DNA of 64,000 bases from a bacterium (lineage in GTDB: Bacteria; Bacillota; Bacilli; Lactobacillales; Streptococcaceae), in contig CAJNCF010000006.1 in assembly GCA_905221195.1 (NCBI GenBank), positions 60,687 through 124,686 on the forward strand. The letters run 5' to 3'. Both the position numbers and the translations under genes were made by a program. Within the stretch, counting starts at the first letter, position 1, and each line of letters opens with the position of its first letter. A model generated the notes under the pieces. It was given only the letters and a program-made list of their open reading frames with translations, ran no database searches and was not told where the DNA came from. Below, piece by piece: positions 25,212 to 35,631 of this stretch.

Positions 25212-25565
25212 ATGGAGAAGATGACATTTGAAGAAATCCAAAAGCATAACGAAGATGCTAGACAAGCCTTGATTGACTTGTATGAACAACGTTATCCAGG
25301 CTATCCAGAAGAGTTAGTGGTCGATGAAGTCATGCAGAACATTCTTAACTACTGTAATCGTGAGGATTTTCCTTTAGAGTTGCGATTTGTGGCCATTCAG
25401 ATGGTTTATGTTGTTTGCAATCCTGACCAAGCTGTCCAAGGCAAGAATATTTCTGTTGGAGATACTCGTGTCGAATTGAGCAAGTCGGATGTTGCCAGAC
25501 GTGCTGAAAGTGTCTTGCTGGACTTTACCAGTCAGCTGCAACGATTCAGAAAGTTGAGGTGGTAG
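25212..25565 (+). CDS. Head-tail connector (gp6/gp15-like)
   Basis: 117 residues. Helical protein with YGYPEELVVDEVMQNILNYCNREDFP-like pattern (here RYPGYPEELVV...) and a C-terminal SVLLDFTSQLQRFRKLRW, matching the phage Gp6-type connector proteins that extend the portal. First of the four neck genes. Confidence 0.8.
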   Translation: MEKMTFEEIQKHNEDARQALIDLYEQRYPGYPEELVVDEVMQNILNYCNREDFPLELRFVAIQMVYVVCNPDQAVQGKNISVGDTRVELSKSDVARRAESVLLDFTSQLQRFRKLRW

Positions 25566-25566
25566 G

Positions 25567-25923
25567 ATGAATATCAATGATGTCTTATCTCAGGCAACAC
25601 CAAGTATTGAATGGACCTATGATAAAAAGATGGATGTGTTTGATACCGTCGAGGGTACGAAGCCTAACGGTGCTGATTTCGTAGAGTTCAAAGAAGTCTA
25701 CAAGAAGGTTCCCTGTCGTGTCTCTGTTCGCAACTTAGTGAATACAGACCAAAACGAAGCGCATCAACTCAAGACAGAACACAAGATTTTCTGTTCGCCT
25801 AAATTTACTATCAAAGCTGGTAGTAAAATGATTGTGGATGGTGTTAAGTACTCGACCAGTGAAGACCCAATGGTTTATGTCACACATCAAGAAATTGTGG
25901 TGAGACGGCATGAGTGGCTATGA
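25567..25923 (+). CDS. Head closure / minor capsid protein
   Basis: 118 residues, second neck gene. A beta-rich protein (CRVSVRNLVNTDQNEAHQLKTEHKIFCSP ... MIVDGVKYSTSEDPMVYVTHQEIVV), the pattern of phage head-closure proteins. It overlaps the next gene by 14 bp. Confidence 0.75.
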   Translation: MNINDVLSQATPSIEWTYDKKMDVFDTVEGTKPNGADFVEFKEVYKKVPCRVSVRNLVNTDQNEAHQLKTEHKIFCSPKFTIKAGSKMIVDGVKYSTSEDPMVYVTHQEIVVRRHEWL

Positions 25924-26338
25924 TGATAGTGATGTTCAAGAGTTCTTGAAACGACTTGAACGAGCTCAGGCAATCATTGATTCTGAGTTTATGCAGGCTG
26001 CCAAAGATATCGGCCTAGCCTTTTTGAAAGAGGTCAAGGAACGAACACCAAATGGCCTAACAGGTAAGCTCAATCAATCCTGGAAGATGGAAGTAAGCAA
26101 AAATGGGAATGTGTACGAGGTTATCGCATTCAACCCTATGGAATATGCTTCATTCGTCGAAAGCGGACACCGTCAGAAAGTAGGGCGATATGTTCCTGCA
26201 ATTGGTAAACGCTTGGTCAACCCTTGGGTAGAAGGGCGCTTTATGATGAGACTGACAGAAGAACAGATTAAACAGAAAATCCCACAAATCACGCAACAAA
26301 TCGAAGAGAGGCTAAAGGAGGAACTAGGTGGATTATAG
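25910..26338 (+). CDS. HK97 gp10-like neck protein
   Basis: 142 residues. FLKRLERAQAIIDSEFMQAAKDIGLAFLKEVKERTPNGLTGKLNQSW at the start and EYASFVESGHRQ in the middle are typical of the HK97 gp10 / minor capsid 2 family, which joins neck to tail. Confidence 0.85.
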   Translation: MSGYDDSDVQEFLKRLERAQAIIDSEFMQAAKDIGLAFLKEVKERTPNGLTGKLNQSWKMEVSKNGNVYEVIAFNPMEYASFVESGHRQKVGRYVPAIGKRLVNPWVEGRFMMRLTEEQIKQKIPQITQQIEERLKEELGGL

Positions 26339-26750
26339 TATTAGACCACTCGTCATCAAGCAACTCAAAGATGTGTTTGGGTGCAAGGTGTATGACGAAC
26401 AAATCCAGCAAGGATTGAAAACACCTTGTTTTATTGTAGATGTAAAACCTGTGACTCGGAAGCGGTTGGCAAACCAAAACGATAAGCAGGTTTTTATTGT
26501 CTTGCTGCATTACTACACCGAAAAAACAACAGACTTATACCAAAAGTTTGAAGAGATTGAAACGATGTTTAATTCGCCTTCTTTTCGATATTTGGGGGAT
26601 AAGTACCCTATCAATGATTTGAAGGTGGAATACAATGCGAATGACTTGATATGTACATTTACAATCACTCGATACGTTCGATGGGTTGAAGAAGAACCAA
26701 GAATGCAAATATTAGAAAGGATAGGTGAAACTTCTCATGGAAATGAATGA
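26328..26750 (+). CDS. Tail terminator-like protein (DUF6838 type)
   Basis: 140 residues from GTG 26328. IRPLVIKQLKDVFGCKVYDEQIQQGLKTPCFIVDV fits the tail terminator family that caps the tail tube before joining the head. Position just before the sheath gene agrees. Confidence 0.75.
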   Translation: MDYSIRPLVIKQLKDVFGCKVYDEQIQQGLKTPCFIVDVKPVTRKRLANQNDKQVFIVLLHYYTEKTTDLYQKFEEIETMFNSPSFRYLGDKYPINDLKVEYNANDLICTFTITRYVRWVEEEPRMQILERIGETSHGNE

Positions 26751-26937
26751 AGAAGTAGGTTATGTAACCGAACCAGTGGTACCAACCACTGAAGATAAAT
26801 TTGGCAAAGAGGCGCTACTCAAGTATTTTGAAGATGATGCAACTTTGTTAAACATTTTGCTGGAAGATGACCAGTCATACTCACTAGCAGAAGTAAGACG
26901 CATTTTAGAAGACTGGAGAAAGGGTGTGGCTAACTAA
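26737..26937 (+). CDS. Small acidic tail-region protein
   Basis: 66 residues from ATG 26737, overlapping the previous gene; its stop overlaps the sheath start (TAATG). Strongly acidic (FEDDATLLNILLEDDQSYSLAEV). A small protein of this type often precedes the sheath gene in PBSX-like clusters. Role unknown. Confidence 0.65.
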   Translation: MEMNEEVGYVTEPVVPTTEDKFGKEALLKYFEDDATLLNILLEDDQSYSLAEVRRILEDWRKGVAN

Positions 26938-28220
26938 TGGCACAATGGACAGTACAGAATAAACGAGTTCCAAAGGCCTACATCAATTTTGTATCAAGAG
27001 ATGATGTGATTATTCCTTTGGAAGATAATACGATTGCAGCAGTTATGATTGCTGGATCTTGGGGAGAACCTGGTGCTTTCACACTTGTTGATGGTACAAG
27101 TAACTTCCGCCGACTATTTGGTAAACCGATTGATGAACTCCTTCCGATTCGTGAAGCCTTGAAAGGGACTGGTAAGGTCCTTGTCTACAATGGTGTGAAT
27201 AACACTGGGGTGCAGGCAACGAAAACAGAAAGCGATATGGTTGTTACAGCTAAATACAAAGGATTGGCTGGTAACCATATTCATGTTATCTTCAAGAAAC
27301 AAGTCGAGACAGGCTTTGAAGTGACAACCGTTTTCTTTGGAAAAGAAGTTGACAAACAAATCATCACAGCCTTGCCATTTAAAAATGACTATGTGAATGT
27401 AACAGGTACTCTAACAACAGAAGACAAAACAATCTTGCTTGAAGGTGGTACTGATGGTGCTACAACCAATTCAGAGGTTGAGGATTTCCTCAATGCACTC
27501 GATACTCAAGACTTCCGTGTCTTGGCTCTGGGTACAGATGAAAGCGCAACGAAAGCACTTGTTACAGCTCACATCAAGAAATGGCGTGACGCTGGTCGTT
27601 CAGTTATTGCAGTCTTGAATGATTACACGGACGCTGACGATGAAGGTGTTGTATCAGTCGGAAACGGAGTTACGTTAAGTGATGGTACGAAACTAAGCGC
27701 TAAAGACTGTGTATACTTCGTAGCTGGTAAGTATGCAGGAGCTGGCTTGCAATCTAATACATTCAAGTCTTACCCAGGCGCTATCGACTGTGAACGTAAG
27801 AACGAAGCAGAGGCTGAAAAGCTCATCAATAAAGGTCAGCTTATCTTTGCCTATAGAAATGAAAAAGTTATTATCCTGTCAGATGTGAACTCATTTACTA
27901 GCTATACGGCAGAACACAGCCGTATTTTTGGTAAGAACAAACTTGTCCGTACTATGGATAATATCAATGCTAACGTCAAGTATATCTTTGAAAACTACTT
28001 CATCGGTAAAGTACCAAACAACGTGAATGGTCGTGAGTTGTTTAAACAACGAATCATCACAATGGTTCTTGACCCACTTGCTCAAAAGCAGGCTTTGGAG
28101 TATAAAGCGAAAGATATTGAAATTTCACAAGGTATTACTAAAGAGTCTGTCGTGGTTAACTTGCCAGTTGTCTTGACTGACGCTATGGAAATCTTGTACA
28201 TGACGGTTATCTGTGATTAA
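26937..28220 (+). CDS. Contractile tail sheath protein
   Basis: 427 residues. FRRLFGKPIDELLPIREALKGTGKVLVYNGV near the N-terminus, the DGATTNSEVEDFLNALDTQDF domain, and the C-terminal sheath core (NANVKYIFENYFIGKVPNNVNGRELFK, then NLPVVLTDAMEILYMTVICD) match the phage tail sheath family (XkdK of PBSX). Proves a contractile myovirus tail. Confidence 0.96.
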   Translation: MAQWTVQNKRVPKAYINFVSRDDVIIPLEDNTIAAVMIAGSWGEPGAFTLVDGTSNFRRLFGKPIDELLPIREALKGTGKVLVYNGVNNTGVQATKTESDMVVTAKYKGLAGNHIHVIFKKQVETGFEVTTVFFGKEVDKQIITALPFKNDYVNVTGTLTTEDKTILLEGGTDGATTNSEVEDFLNALDTQDFRVLALGTDESATKALVTAHIKKWRDAGRSVIAVLNDYTDADDEGVVSVGNGVTLSDGTKLSAKDCVYFVAGKYAGAGLQSNTFKSYPGAIDCERKNEAEAEKLINKGQLIFAYRNEKVIILSDVNSFTSYTAEHSRIFGKNKLVRTMDNINANVKYIFENYFIGKVPNNVNGRELFKQRIITMVLDPLAQKQALEYKAKDIEISQGITKESVVVNLPVVLTDAMEILYMTVICD

Positions 28221-28238
28221 GAAAGGAGAAACTAGCTA

Positions 28239-28703
28239 ATGGCTATTATGAACCAATTAGATGCTTTGTCTGCTAAAGAAGGAACGGTTTTCTTTACAAT
28301 CAATGACAAGCAGTACGAACTAGCAGAGCTTATCTCTCTAGAAGCTAAAATTGAATATACAAAAGCTGATGTGACCCCTCTTAACTCTCGTATGAAGGGT
28401 GGTAAGATTGTCGGTGCAGAAGGTACAGGAACTGTGAAGATGTATTACCATCGTCCTGAATTGAAGAAAATGGCTCTGGAATACGTTAAAAACGGCTTGT
28501 TGCCTCGTATTGATATCAAGTGTACAAATGAAGACCGCACATCTCGTGCAGGTCGCTACACCATCGTTTTGAAAGGTGTTCTATTCAAAGAATCACTTAT
28601 CTTTAAACTAGATGGATCAGCTGATGAGGTCATTGACGAAGAAACTGACTTCACGTTCCAAGATTTTGATATCTTATCAGAATTCCAAGAAATTACATAC
28701 TAA
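28239..28703 (+). CDS. Tail tube protein (XkdM-like)
   Basis: 154 residues. Contains EAKIEYTKADVTPLNSRMKGGKIVG and FTFQDFDILSEFQEITY, hallmark of XkdM-like tail tube (core) proteins. Immediately follows the sheath gene as usual; polymerises into the inner tube. Confidence 0.94.
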   Translation: MAIMNQLDALSAKEGTVFFTINDKQYELAELISLEAKIEYTKADVTPLNSRMKGGKIVGAEGTGTVKMYYHRPELKKMALEYVKNGLLPRIDIKCTNEDRTSRAGRYTIVLKGVLFKESLIFKLDGSADEVIDEETDFTFQDFDILSEFQEITY

Positions 28704-28718
28704 CACAAGGAGGAAATA

Positions 28719-29278
28719 GTGGTGAGTGGATTACAAGCGTTTTTGAAACAAAATAAAAAAGGGGAGCAGACTAAGGATGTCTTGCTTCCTTCTTTTGAGG
28801 AACCAGTTAAAATTCGAGTATTGAGCGCTCGTGAAGCGGACTTAATCAATGACCGTTGCTTTGTCAATAAGCCTGGTCGTAACGGACGTCAAGAGCGTGT
28901 CTTTGACGGTGTTAAATATAACCGTGAAATCTGTATTGCGTCTATCGTGGTTCCTGACCTTAACGATAAAGAATTGCAAGATTCTTACGGAACAATGGGA
29001 GCGTCTGAATTGTTTGGTACCATGTTTAACTGGGGGGAAAGCGCCTTGATTTTGGAAGCTGTAACCGAACTCAGCGGTATCAACCAAACTTTCCAAGACA
29101 AGGTTGACGAGGCAAAAAACTAATAAAAGAGGACGCGGAGGCACAACTTGCCTACTTCGCCCTCGTTAACTATTACATTCGCCCTAGTGAATTTGTGAAT
29201 ATGGATGTAGAAGAAAAAGCCTTTTTCGCTGCAGTCATGCACGAAGAGGCGAAACAACGTAAAAAAATGAAGAAGTGA
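28719..29278 (+). CDS. Tail assembly chaperone, -1 frameshift product
   Basis: The zero-frame product (28719-29123, 134 residues, XkdN-like, GTG start) stops at TAA 29121-29123. The codons before the stop contain the slippery heptamer A-AAA-AAC (29114-29120). A -1 slip there reads on for 52 codons to TGA 29276-29278, giving a fused protein of about 186 residues. This is the usual G/GT-type frameshift of tail chaperones, which bind the tape measure during tail assembly; the gene sits in the right place. The extension is acidic then basic at its end (AKQRKKMKK). Confidence 0.85.
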
Positions 29279-29279
29279 G

Positions 29280-31733
29280 GTGATTCTATTGGCAAATATA
29301 CAAACAACCATGTCTTTGACCGATAGAGTCACAGGCACTTTAAATAAAATCTATGCGACTATGGAGCGTGTCAAAAACGCAGGTTCTGGCATAGACAAAG
29401 CTATGAAGGCTCAAGAGTCCGCTATGAAAAAAGCTGGTGATTCTGGCCAATATTTCGTCAATAAAGCTGGGCGACTCATTGATATTAACGGTAGGTTTGT
29501 CAACAGTGCAACGCTAGCAGCTGCAGGGCTCAAAAAAGAAGAACTAGCACTAAGAGATTTGGGGAATGCTTCGAATAACGCTTCTAACAAACTAAGTAAG
29601 TTAGTATCTTTGAAAGGTTTACTAAAGACTGCTTTAGCTGGTATTGCGGTTGGTGCAATTACCAAGCAAGCTATAGGCATGTCAGACGAGTATGCCAATA
29701 TGCACGCCCGTTTAGATATGATCCGTGACAGCACGCAGACGACAGAGGAACTGCAAAAGTCTATCTATACATCGGCACAGCGCACAGGTTCAGCCTATAC
29801 AACCATGGCGAACGGTGTCGCTAAGATGCGGATGCAGGCTGGTGATGTTTTCCAAAATAACGGCGAGACAATTGCCTTTTTGGAAACCATGAACAAGTCC
29901 TTTGTAGTCGGTGGTGCCAGTATCGAAGAACAAAAAAGCGCCATGCTTCAGCTTACTCAGGCTATGGCTAGTGGTAAGTTGCAGGGTGATGAGCTACGTT
30001 CTCTAGCTGAAACTTCACCAGCCTTAATCCAAGCCATCGCAAACAAGTTAGGCGTCAGTCGTGGCGAGGTTAAAAAACTTGGAGCAGACGGGAAGATTAC
30101 AGCTGACATTGTCAAAACTGCTATGCTGGATGCAAGTGATGCAATTGATCAACAATTCCGCAACATGCCTATGACATGGGGCAGAGCATGGCAGAACTTC
30201 CTTAACTTTGTGACCAAGGCATTTGAGCCAATATCGGTTAAGATTAATCAGATAGTGAACTCATCCGCCTTCCAACAGTTTGCCCAGATTGTAGCTACGG
30301 TGCTTCAATATGTCGTTCAAGCGGTTATCTTTGCCATGGATATGATTGGGGCTGTTTGGAATATGTTGGCGCCGATTGCTCAATTTGTCGCAGACAACTG
30401 GTCTGTGATCCAACCGATTGTCATTGCTGTAGCAATCGCCATAGGCACCTATATAGTTGCGATGAATGCAGCAAGTATAGTGACTAATCTATTTAGTATC
30501 GCGACAAATGTTGCGAAAGCTGCTATGGCTGGTTTAAATGCAGTTATGGCAATGAACCCAATCATGTTGATTGTTATGGCGGTCATCATTCTGATTGGTC
30601 TCTTCTATGCTTTGGTTGCATGGTTTAACAACCTTACTGGTGCAGCCCTATCGGCTACAGGAATCATCATGGGAGCAATATTCGCCCTTGGTATGATGAT
30701 TTGGAATGTGATTCTTGGGATTATCAATATTATTATCTTTGTAATTAATCTTATTATGCAGGTAGTATTTGGATTAATAAACGGAATCATGGCAGTTGGA
30801 ATGGGAATCTATAGTTTTATCTTGACGTTGATTGCTGGGCTACTTCAATTAATCGATGCATTTGTTACTGGCATTGTAAATCTTTGGAATGAGATGGCCT
30901 TTATGTGTCAAAGTGCTTGGTATGATATTGCTCAAGGAGGTAAATCTATGGCTGTTGCTATCGCAGGTTTCGTTGATAGCATGGTTAATAGTGTTATTAG
31001 TGCAGTTGAGGGCATGATTAACTCTGTTCTTAGCGGATTTAATAGCATGATTGGCTTCTTAAATGGGTTCGGTCTAAATCTAAGCGCTGTTGGAACGGTT
31101 TCTCTTGGCCGGACGAACTTCGCTGGCGATATTGCTGGAGCTATCGGTGATATGGAGAAACCAGTCAAGAAAACCTTTGAAGGCTTGCATTTAGCGGACG
31201 GAATCCTCCAACATCAAGCTAATTTAAAAACACCACATTTTGATGCTCCAAAACTGGATTATCTTGAATTCGGTAGCGTCGGTGGAGCATTTAATAACGG
31301 TTATAATTTTGGTCAAGGTATCGATAAGGCTGTTGGTGGTTTCTTCAAAAGTGCTGGCGATAGCAACGGTGCAGGAAATAACTTCTTAGGCGACCAAGGA
31401 AAAACACCTTACGAACTCAGCCCAGCAAGCTCAGCCCCTGGACAAGGCGACGGAGGAAAAGGCGGTGGCGGTGGCCACAATCCTACTGGTGGTAAATTAG
31501 ACAAAGTCGGCAAGATTGAAGATGAAATCAAGCTGGACGATGAATACATCAAGTTAATTAAGGATGTTGCGACCATGAAGTGGCAACAGAACTTCATTAC
31601 CTTGAAACCAGAGATTGTGACCAACATCGACTCCATTAACAACGCTGGTCAGTATGCCAACGTATTGGATGATTTGAATGCAACGATTGTAGACGCTTTG
31701 AATAATGGGGCTGACGGTCTCATGGCTTACTAG
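29280..31733 (+). CDS. Tape measure protein
   Basis: 817 residues, GTG 29280 (TTG 29289 possible). N-terminal coiled region (about 1-110), tape measure domain with QRTGSAYTTMANGVAKMRMQAGDVF and KLQGDELRSLAETSPALIQAIANKLGVSRGEVKKL (about 235-270), several hydrophobic segments (about 380-560) that may enter the cell membrane, and a glycine-rich stretch near 720-740. Sets tail length. Confidence 0.95.
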   Translation: MILLANIQTTMSLTDRVTGTLNKIYATMERVKNAGSGIDKAMKAQESAMKKAGDSGQYFVNKAGRLIDINGRFVNSATLAAAGLKKEELALRDLGNASNNASNKLSKLVSLKGLLKTALAGIAVGAITKQAIGMSDEYANMHARLDMIRDSTQTTEELQKSIYTSAQRTGSAYTTMANGVAKMRMQAGDVFQNNGETIAFLETMNKSFVVGGASIEEQKSAMLQLTQAMASGKLQGDELRSLAETSPALIQAIANKLGVSRGEVKKLGADGKITADIVKTAMLDASDAIDQQFRNMPMTWGRAWQNFLNFVTKAFEPISVKINQIVNSSAFQQFAQIVATVLQYVVQAVIFAMDMIGAVWNMLAPIAQFVADNWSVIQPIVIAVAIAIGTYIVAMNAASIVTNLFSIATNVAKAAMAGLNAVMAMNPIMLIVMAVIILIGLFYALVAWFNNLTGAALSATGIIMGAIFALGMMIWNVILGIINIIIFVINLIMQVVFGLINGIMAVGMGIYSFILTLIAGLLQLIDAFVTGIVNLWNEMAFMCQSAWYDIAQGGKSMAVAIAGFVDSMVNSVISAVEGMINSVLSGFNSMIGFLNGFGLNLSAVGTVSLGRTNFAGDIAGAIGDMEKPVKKTFEGLHLADGILQHQANLKTPHFDAPKLDYLEFGSVGGAFNNGYNFGQGIDKAVGGFFKSAGDSNGAGNNFLGDQGKTPYELSPASSAPGQGDGGKGGGGGHNPTGGKLDKVGKIEDEIKLDDEYIKLIKDVATMKWQQNFITLKPEIVTNIDSINNAGQYANVLDDLNATIVDALNNGADGLMAY

Positions 31734-31747
31734 GAATGAGGTAGCAA

Positions 31748-32410
31748 ATGTTTATATTTATTGAAGGTATTAAATTGCCAGTGAATCCAGAAGAAATCAA
31801 ACTGGAGGACAAACAAGGAATTGAGACAGTCGCTATCATCGATACTGGTAATGTTCCGCTTGTCGGAAATCCAGAGCTTCAATCGATTGAGTTTGAATCC
31901 TTTATTCCTAGTGGAAGATACGACGGAAACTACCAACGAAATAGCCGAGTCTCTCCAGAATCCTTTGTATCATCTATTCGTAAATTTAAGACTGAAGGCA
32001 CTCCTATTCAACTAATGATTGGGGGTGCTTTTGGTTCTGCTATTAACGGGAAATTTCTCGTGGAACAGTTCGATGTCTCTACCAAGACAGGGTATGAAGA
32101 TGACCTGATTTATAAGATTAAGTTCTTACAATATCGGTCTCACAAGCCACGAAAGGTCACCATAAAAGACAAGCAAGCGCTTGAGGCTACTAAAAAGAAG
32201 CCACAGGCGAAAGCTACGGAGGAACGTAGCGCCACAACAGAGAAACCTGCTCAAAAAAGCCATACGGTTGTAAGCGGTGATACTCTGTGGGGGATTGCTC
32301 AGACTTTTTATGGAGACGGCAGCCGATATACTGAAATCTACGAAGCTAACAAAGACAAAATCGAAGACCCTCATTGGATTTACCCTGGACAGGAGTTTGT
32401 GATACCATGA
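31748..32410 (+). CDS. LysM tail protein (XkdP-like)
   Basis: 220 residues. Tail baseplate-hub adaptor domain (about 1-140), K/A/T-rich linker, and a C-terminal LysM domain ([34 protein letters not shown], about 171-205) for peptidoglycan contact. Order after tape measure equals that of PBSX xkdP. Stop overlaps the next start (ATGATG). Confidence 0.93.
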   Translation: MFIFIEGIKLPVNPEEIKLEDKQGIETVAIIDTGNVPLVGNPELQSIEFESFIPSGRYDGNYQRNSRVSPESFVSSIRKFKTEGTPIQLMIGGAFGSAINGKFLVEQFDVSTKTGYEDDLIYKIKFLQYRSHKPRKVTIKDKQALEATKKKPQAKATEERSATTEKPAQKSHTVVSGDTLWGIAQTFYGDGSRYTEIYEANKDKIEDPHWIYPGQEFVIP

Positions 32411-33372
32411 TGCAATTATTCTATCAGAACAATAAAACTGGAGATACATGGGATTTAGCAACTGTGTCTGAAAAGGTCGAATTCAAGACAACTAGAAAAG
32501 GGTCAGCTTGGAGCGTGGAGATTAGCTTGTACAACTCTACAAAAGTAGCCTTTGAATACGGTTCGCCGCTCGCTTTCAAACTAGATGATAAAGAGGTATT
32601 CTTTGGTTATTTGACGAAAATCAAGTACGAAAAAGATACCAAAACAACCTTGACCTTCCATGACCAGATAAAGTACTTACTACGCAATATCAACTTTGTT
32701 GCCCGGGATAAAAACGTTAATCAAATTGTCTCGGCAATCGCAGGAGATTTTGATTTGAAGATTGGGGAACTAAAAGCCCCAGCCGTGACCTTATCCCCTC
32801 AGTTGAAGGAAGATAAGAAGGCTCTGGATATTATCCAAGAGGCCATGGACGAGACCTTGGTACAAAGTGGAGAGTTGCTGGTCCTATATGACAAATTCGG
32901 CGAGTTGACACTAACAACTCCGAAAAACTTACCAATCCAGTACATTATCGGCAATGAATCTTTTATGTCTAGCTTTGAGTTTGAAGGTTCGATTGAGGAT
33001 AGTGCCAATATTGTCCGCTTGATCCAAGAGAACAAAGAAACTAAAAAGAGAGAGGTCTACATCTATCAGGACAGCTACAACATCGGCGCTTGGGGAAAAC
33101 TCCAGTACATGAAAAAAGTGGATGAGAAAGCAACTGAGGGGCAAATCAAACAATGGGGCGAAATGCTCTTGAAGATGAAAAACCGTCCCAAAGAAACGTT
33201 CAGTCTGAAAGCTGATATTGGAAGTATTGACTTTTTAGCAGGGCACGCAGTCTATGTGGATGTTAAGGATATTGAAAAGAAGGGGTGGTATGTCATTGAA
33301 GAGGCAACTCATTCCTTCAGTGCAGAAAAGCACACAATGGAAATTAAATTATTCATGGCAGGGAGCGAGTAG
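32407..33372 (+). CDS. Baseplate hub protein (XkdQ/YqbQ-like)
   Basis: 322 residues from ATG 32407. [29 protein letters not shown]... opens a hub protein of the gpD/XkdQ type; it forms the central tube of the baseplate. Ends in [14 protein letters not shown]. An in-frame TTG at 32374 is rejected because it overlaps the LysM gene and lacks a site. Confidence 0.88.
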   Translation: MMQLFYQNNKTGDTWDLATVSEKVEFKTTRKGSAWSVEISLYNSTKVAFEYGSPLAFKLDDKEVFFGYLTKIKYEKDTKTTLTFHDQIKYLLRNINFVARDKNVNQIVSAIAGDFDLKIGELKAPAVTLSPQLKEDKKALDIIQEAMDETLVQSGELLVLYDKFGELTLTTPKNLPIQYIIGNESFMSSFEFEGSIEDSANIVRLIQENKETKKREVYIYQDSYNIGAWGKLQYMKKVDEKATEGQIKQWGEMLLKMKNRPKETFSLKADIGSIDFLAGHAVYVDVKDIEKKGWYVIEEATHSFSAEKHTMEIKLFMAGSE

Positions 33373-33669
33373 ATGGAAGTGATAGAAAATCTAAAAAAAT
33401 TGATTAGCAATTTCATTGAAAATCGCCAGTTCGCAAAGATAACGACTGGTGTAGTTTTATCGGTTTCTCCGCTCAAAATCCAATTGACCAATGAGTTGAT
33501 TTTAGATGATTCTATGCTTGCTGTCACATGGACCGATGAGGCATTGGATCCTGAGTATGTTGGGCAAACCCTTCATCTCATCAGACAAGATGGTGGAGGG
33601 TTTTATTATGTCTTGTACAAGAAAATTTTCCATTACAAGCGCAAAGCGAAAGGGGGGTCTGATGAATGA
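33373..33669 (+). CDS. DUF2577 baseplate protein (XkdR-like)
   Basis: 98 residues, starts directly after the hub stop. FAKITTGVVLSVSPLKIQLTNELILDDSML is typical for DUF2577, the XkdR position in PBSX-like tails. Confidence 0.88.
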   Translation: MEVIENLKKLISNFIENRQFAKITTGVVLSVSPLKIQLTNELILDDSMLAVTWTDEALDPEYVGQTLHLIRQDGGGFYYVLYKKIFHYKRKAKGGSDE

Positions 33670-34064
33670 GTACTCCTAAAACAAACTTTTTAAACATCGC
33701 TAAAAATGTTGTTGAAGCTAAGAAGCAGCCTAGCTTAACACTAGATGAAACCAATATCTTGCTGGAAACAGATGGCATCCACGCTTTGAAGCAATCAATC
33801 AGACGCATGCTGACAACTGAACGGTTCATCTATACAATTTATGACCATCGCTACGGTGTGGAGTTAGATGCTTTATTTGGTGGAGATATGGATTATGCCC
33901 AGATGGATATTGCACGGCGCATAAAAGAAGCCTTGTATGAAGATGACAGGATTCACGAGGTTCATTCTTTTTCTACTAAGGTAAAGAAAGATGAGTTTTA
34001 TGTGCAGTTCATGGTTGATAGTGATTTTGGAACATTTGAAATGGATTTGGAGGTGAAACGATGA
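33666..34064 (+). CDS. DUF2634 baseplate wedge (XkdS-like)
   Basis: 132 residues. ALKQSIRRMLTTERFIYTIYDHRYGVELDALFGG is the conserved gp25/XkdS-type pattern. Overlaps both neighbours by 4 bp (ATGA). Confidence 0.9.
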   Translation: MSTPKTNFLNIAKNVVEAKKQPSLTLDETNILLETDGIHALKQSIRRMLTTERFIYTIYDHRYGVELDALFGGDMDYAQMDIARRIKEALYEDDRIHEVHSFSTKVKKDEFYVQFMVDSDFGTFEMDLEVKR

Positions 34065-35116
34065 TAAAGGTAAAAACATATCCAGAGATTTTAGAGGATA
34101 TGCTGGCCTTGTTTGATGATAAGTACGACAAGAGACAAGGTTCTGTCTTGTACAATCTAGTTGCGCCCGCAGCTAGAGAAGTTGCCATTCAGTATACGGT
34201 TTTAAAATCGTATGAGGAAGTCAACTTTTTAGATACGAGTACAGGAATCTTCCTAACTCGTTTATGTAGGCAGTTCGGAGTTGAACGCTTGCCAGCTACG
34301 GCATCGGTTCGATTGGTTCAATTCAAGCAGGAAATCCCACTTGGGACTCGTTTCAGTGTGGTTAATAGTGAGTATAATTTCCGTGTCTTGGAACGTCGCT
34401 CTGGATTTGAGTACAGTGTAGTAGCTGAACAAGTCGGAAATGCTCCTAACTATGTAAGAGGTCAACTCATCAATATTGATGTGCTAAGTGATTTTAAAGG
34501 GGCAGAAATCGGCTCTGTTATCGTTGTAGGCGAAGATGAAGAGACGGATAAACAACTCCGTAAGCGTACCATTGAGTACTTGAAGACACCGACTTTAAAC
34601 GGGAATATTGCTCAATACAAGAAATGGGCAAGTGAGTTTGTTGGTGTTGGTTCGGCCTTGGTTGAACCGCTCTGGAAGGGTGAAAATACTGTACGTGTAT
34701 CTATTACAGACGCTGACGGTAACGAAGCTAGTTCAGAACTTGTGACTAAGTTCAAGAATTACTTAGACCCTGAACCAAGTGGTCACGGATTAGGCGTAGC
34801 TCCGATTGGTGCTTATGTGACTGTGCAGTCTGTAAGTGGCTACGACGTTCGTATTACTGCAACGATCAAGATTGATGAAGATGTAGATATCGAAACCATC
34901 AAGCACGAGGCGAGAACTCAACTTATCAAATACTTACGTGAAGAAGCATTTGAAGAGAAAGAGGTTCGGAACTATAAAGTTGCTACAATCATTGACAGAA
35001 TTAATGGTGTTCGCGATGTGGACCGTATTTTGTTGAACGATAGGGAACAAAGTATTGAACTTTCTACCAACATGCTTCCGAAACTAGCGGAGGTAACTAT
35101 CAATGTCACAAGTTAG
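34061..35116 (+). CDS. Baseplate J protein (XkdT-like)
   Basis: 351 residues. YDKRQGSVLYNLVAPAAREVA at the N-terminus and the repeated domain NGNIAQYKKWASEFVGVGSALVEP match baseplate J-like wedge proteins of P2/PBSX-type tails. Overlaps the next gene by 14 bp. Confidence 0.94.
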   Translation: MIKVKTYPEILEDMLALFDDKYDKRQGSVLYNLVAPAAREVAIQYTVLKSYEEVNFLDTSTGIFLTRLCRQFGVERLPATASVRLVQFKQEIPLGTRFSVVNSEYNFRVLERRSGFEYSVVAEQVGNAPNYVRGQLINIDVLSDFKGAEIGSVIVVGEDEETDKQLRKRTIEYLKTPTLNGNIAQYKKWASEFVGVGSALVEPLWKGENTVRVSITDADGNEASSELVTKFKNYLDPEPSGHGLGVAPIGAYVTVQSVSGYDVRITATIKIDEDVDIETIKHEARTQLIKYLREEAFEEKEVRNYKVATIIDRINGVRDVDRILLNDREQSIELSTNMLPKLAEVTINVTS

Positions 35117-35621
35117 ATATCGTATGTTATCGGCTTTGCCAGAGGTCTTAGATCCAACAATCAATGATTTGTTTGAAACTGAGATTCCAGAGCTGGAATT
35201 GATTACAGACTTAATCTTTGACACAAGACGGTTGATGTTGTTGCCAGAAGCGACTGAAGACTGGATTACACGTTGGGAAAAAGCCCTCCAGGTAAAACCG
35301 AAAACAATTGATTTGGAAGAACGAAGGCGGTATCTAATCACTTTAATTTCTTCCAAGATTAAAATCAACTCAGTGAGTTTACAAAAAATTACAAAGAGCT
35401 TTACGAATGTCAATAATTTAGTAACGGTCAAGGGTTCGGCGGTACATATCCGATTTTTAGGGGAACTACCGACTGGATATTTGAACCGTTTTTTAAAGTA
35501 TGTGCGTGAGTTGATTCCTGCTCATTTAGGAATCCAATTCTCCGTTGAAGCACCTATGATGAACGCAATTTATATCGGCGCTCACACATTCAGAGACATT
35601 CGTTCAGTTCGATTTGAATAG
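35103..35621 (+). CDS. YmfQ/DUF2313 tail protein (XkdU-like)
   Basis: 172 residues. ALPEVLDPTINDLFETEIPELELI and WITRWEKALQVKPKTIDLEERRRYLI fit the YmfQ-type (DUF2313) tail protein, the gpI position connecting baseplate and fibre. Confidence 0.88.
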   Translation: MSQVRYRMLSALPEVLDPTINDLFETEIPELELITDLIFDTRRLMLLPEATEDWITRWEKALQVKPKTIDLEERRRYLITLISSKIKINSVSLQKITKSFTNVNNLVTVKGSAVHIRFLGELPTGYLNRFLKYVRELIPAHLGIQFSVEAPMMNAIYIGAHTFRDIRSVRFE

Positions 35622-35631
35622 GAGGAAATAA

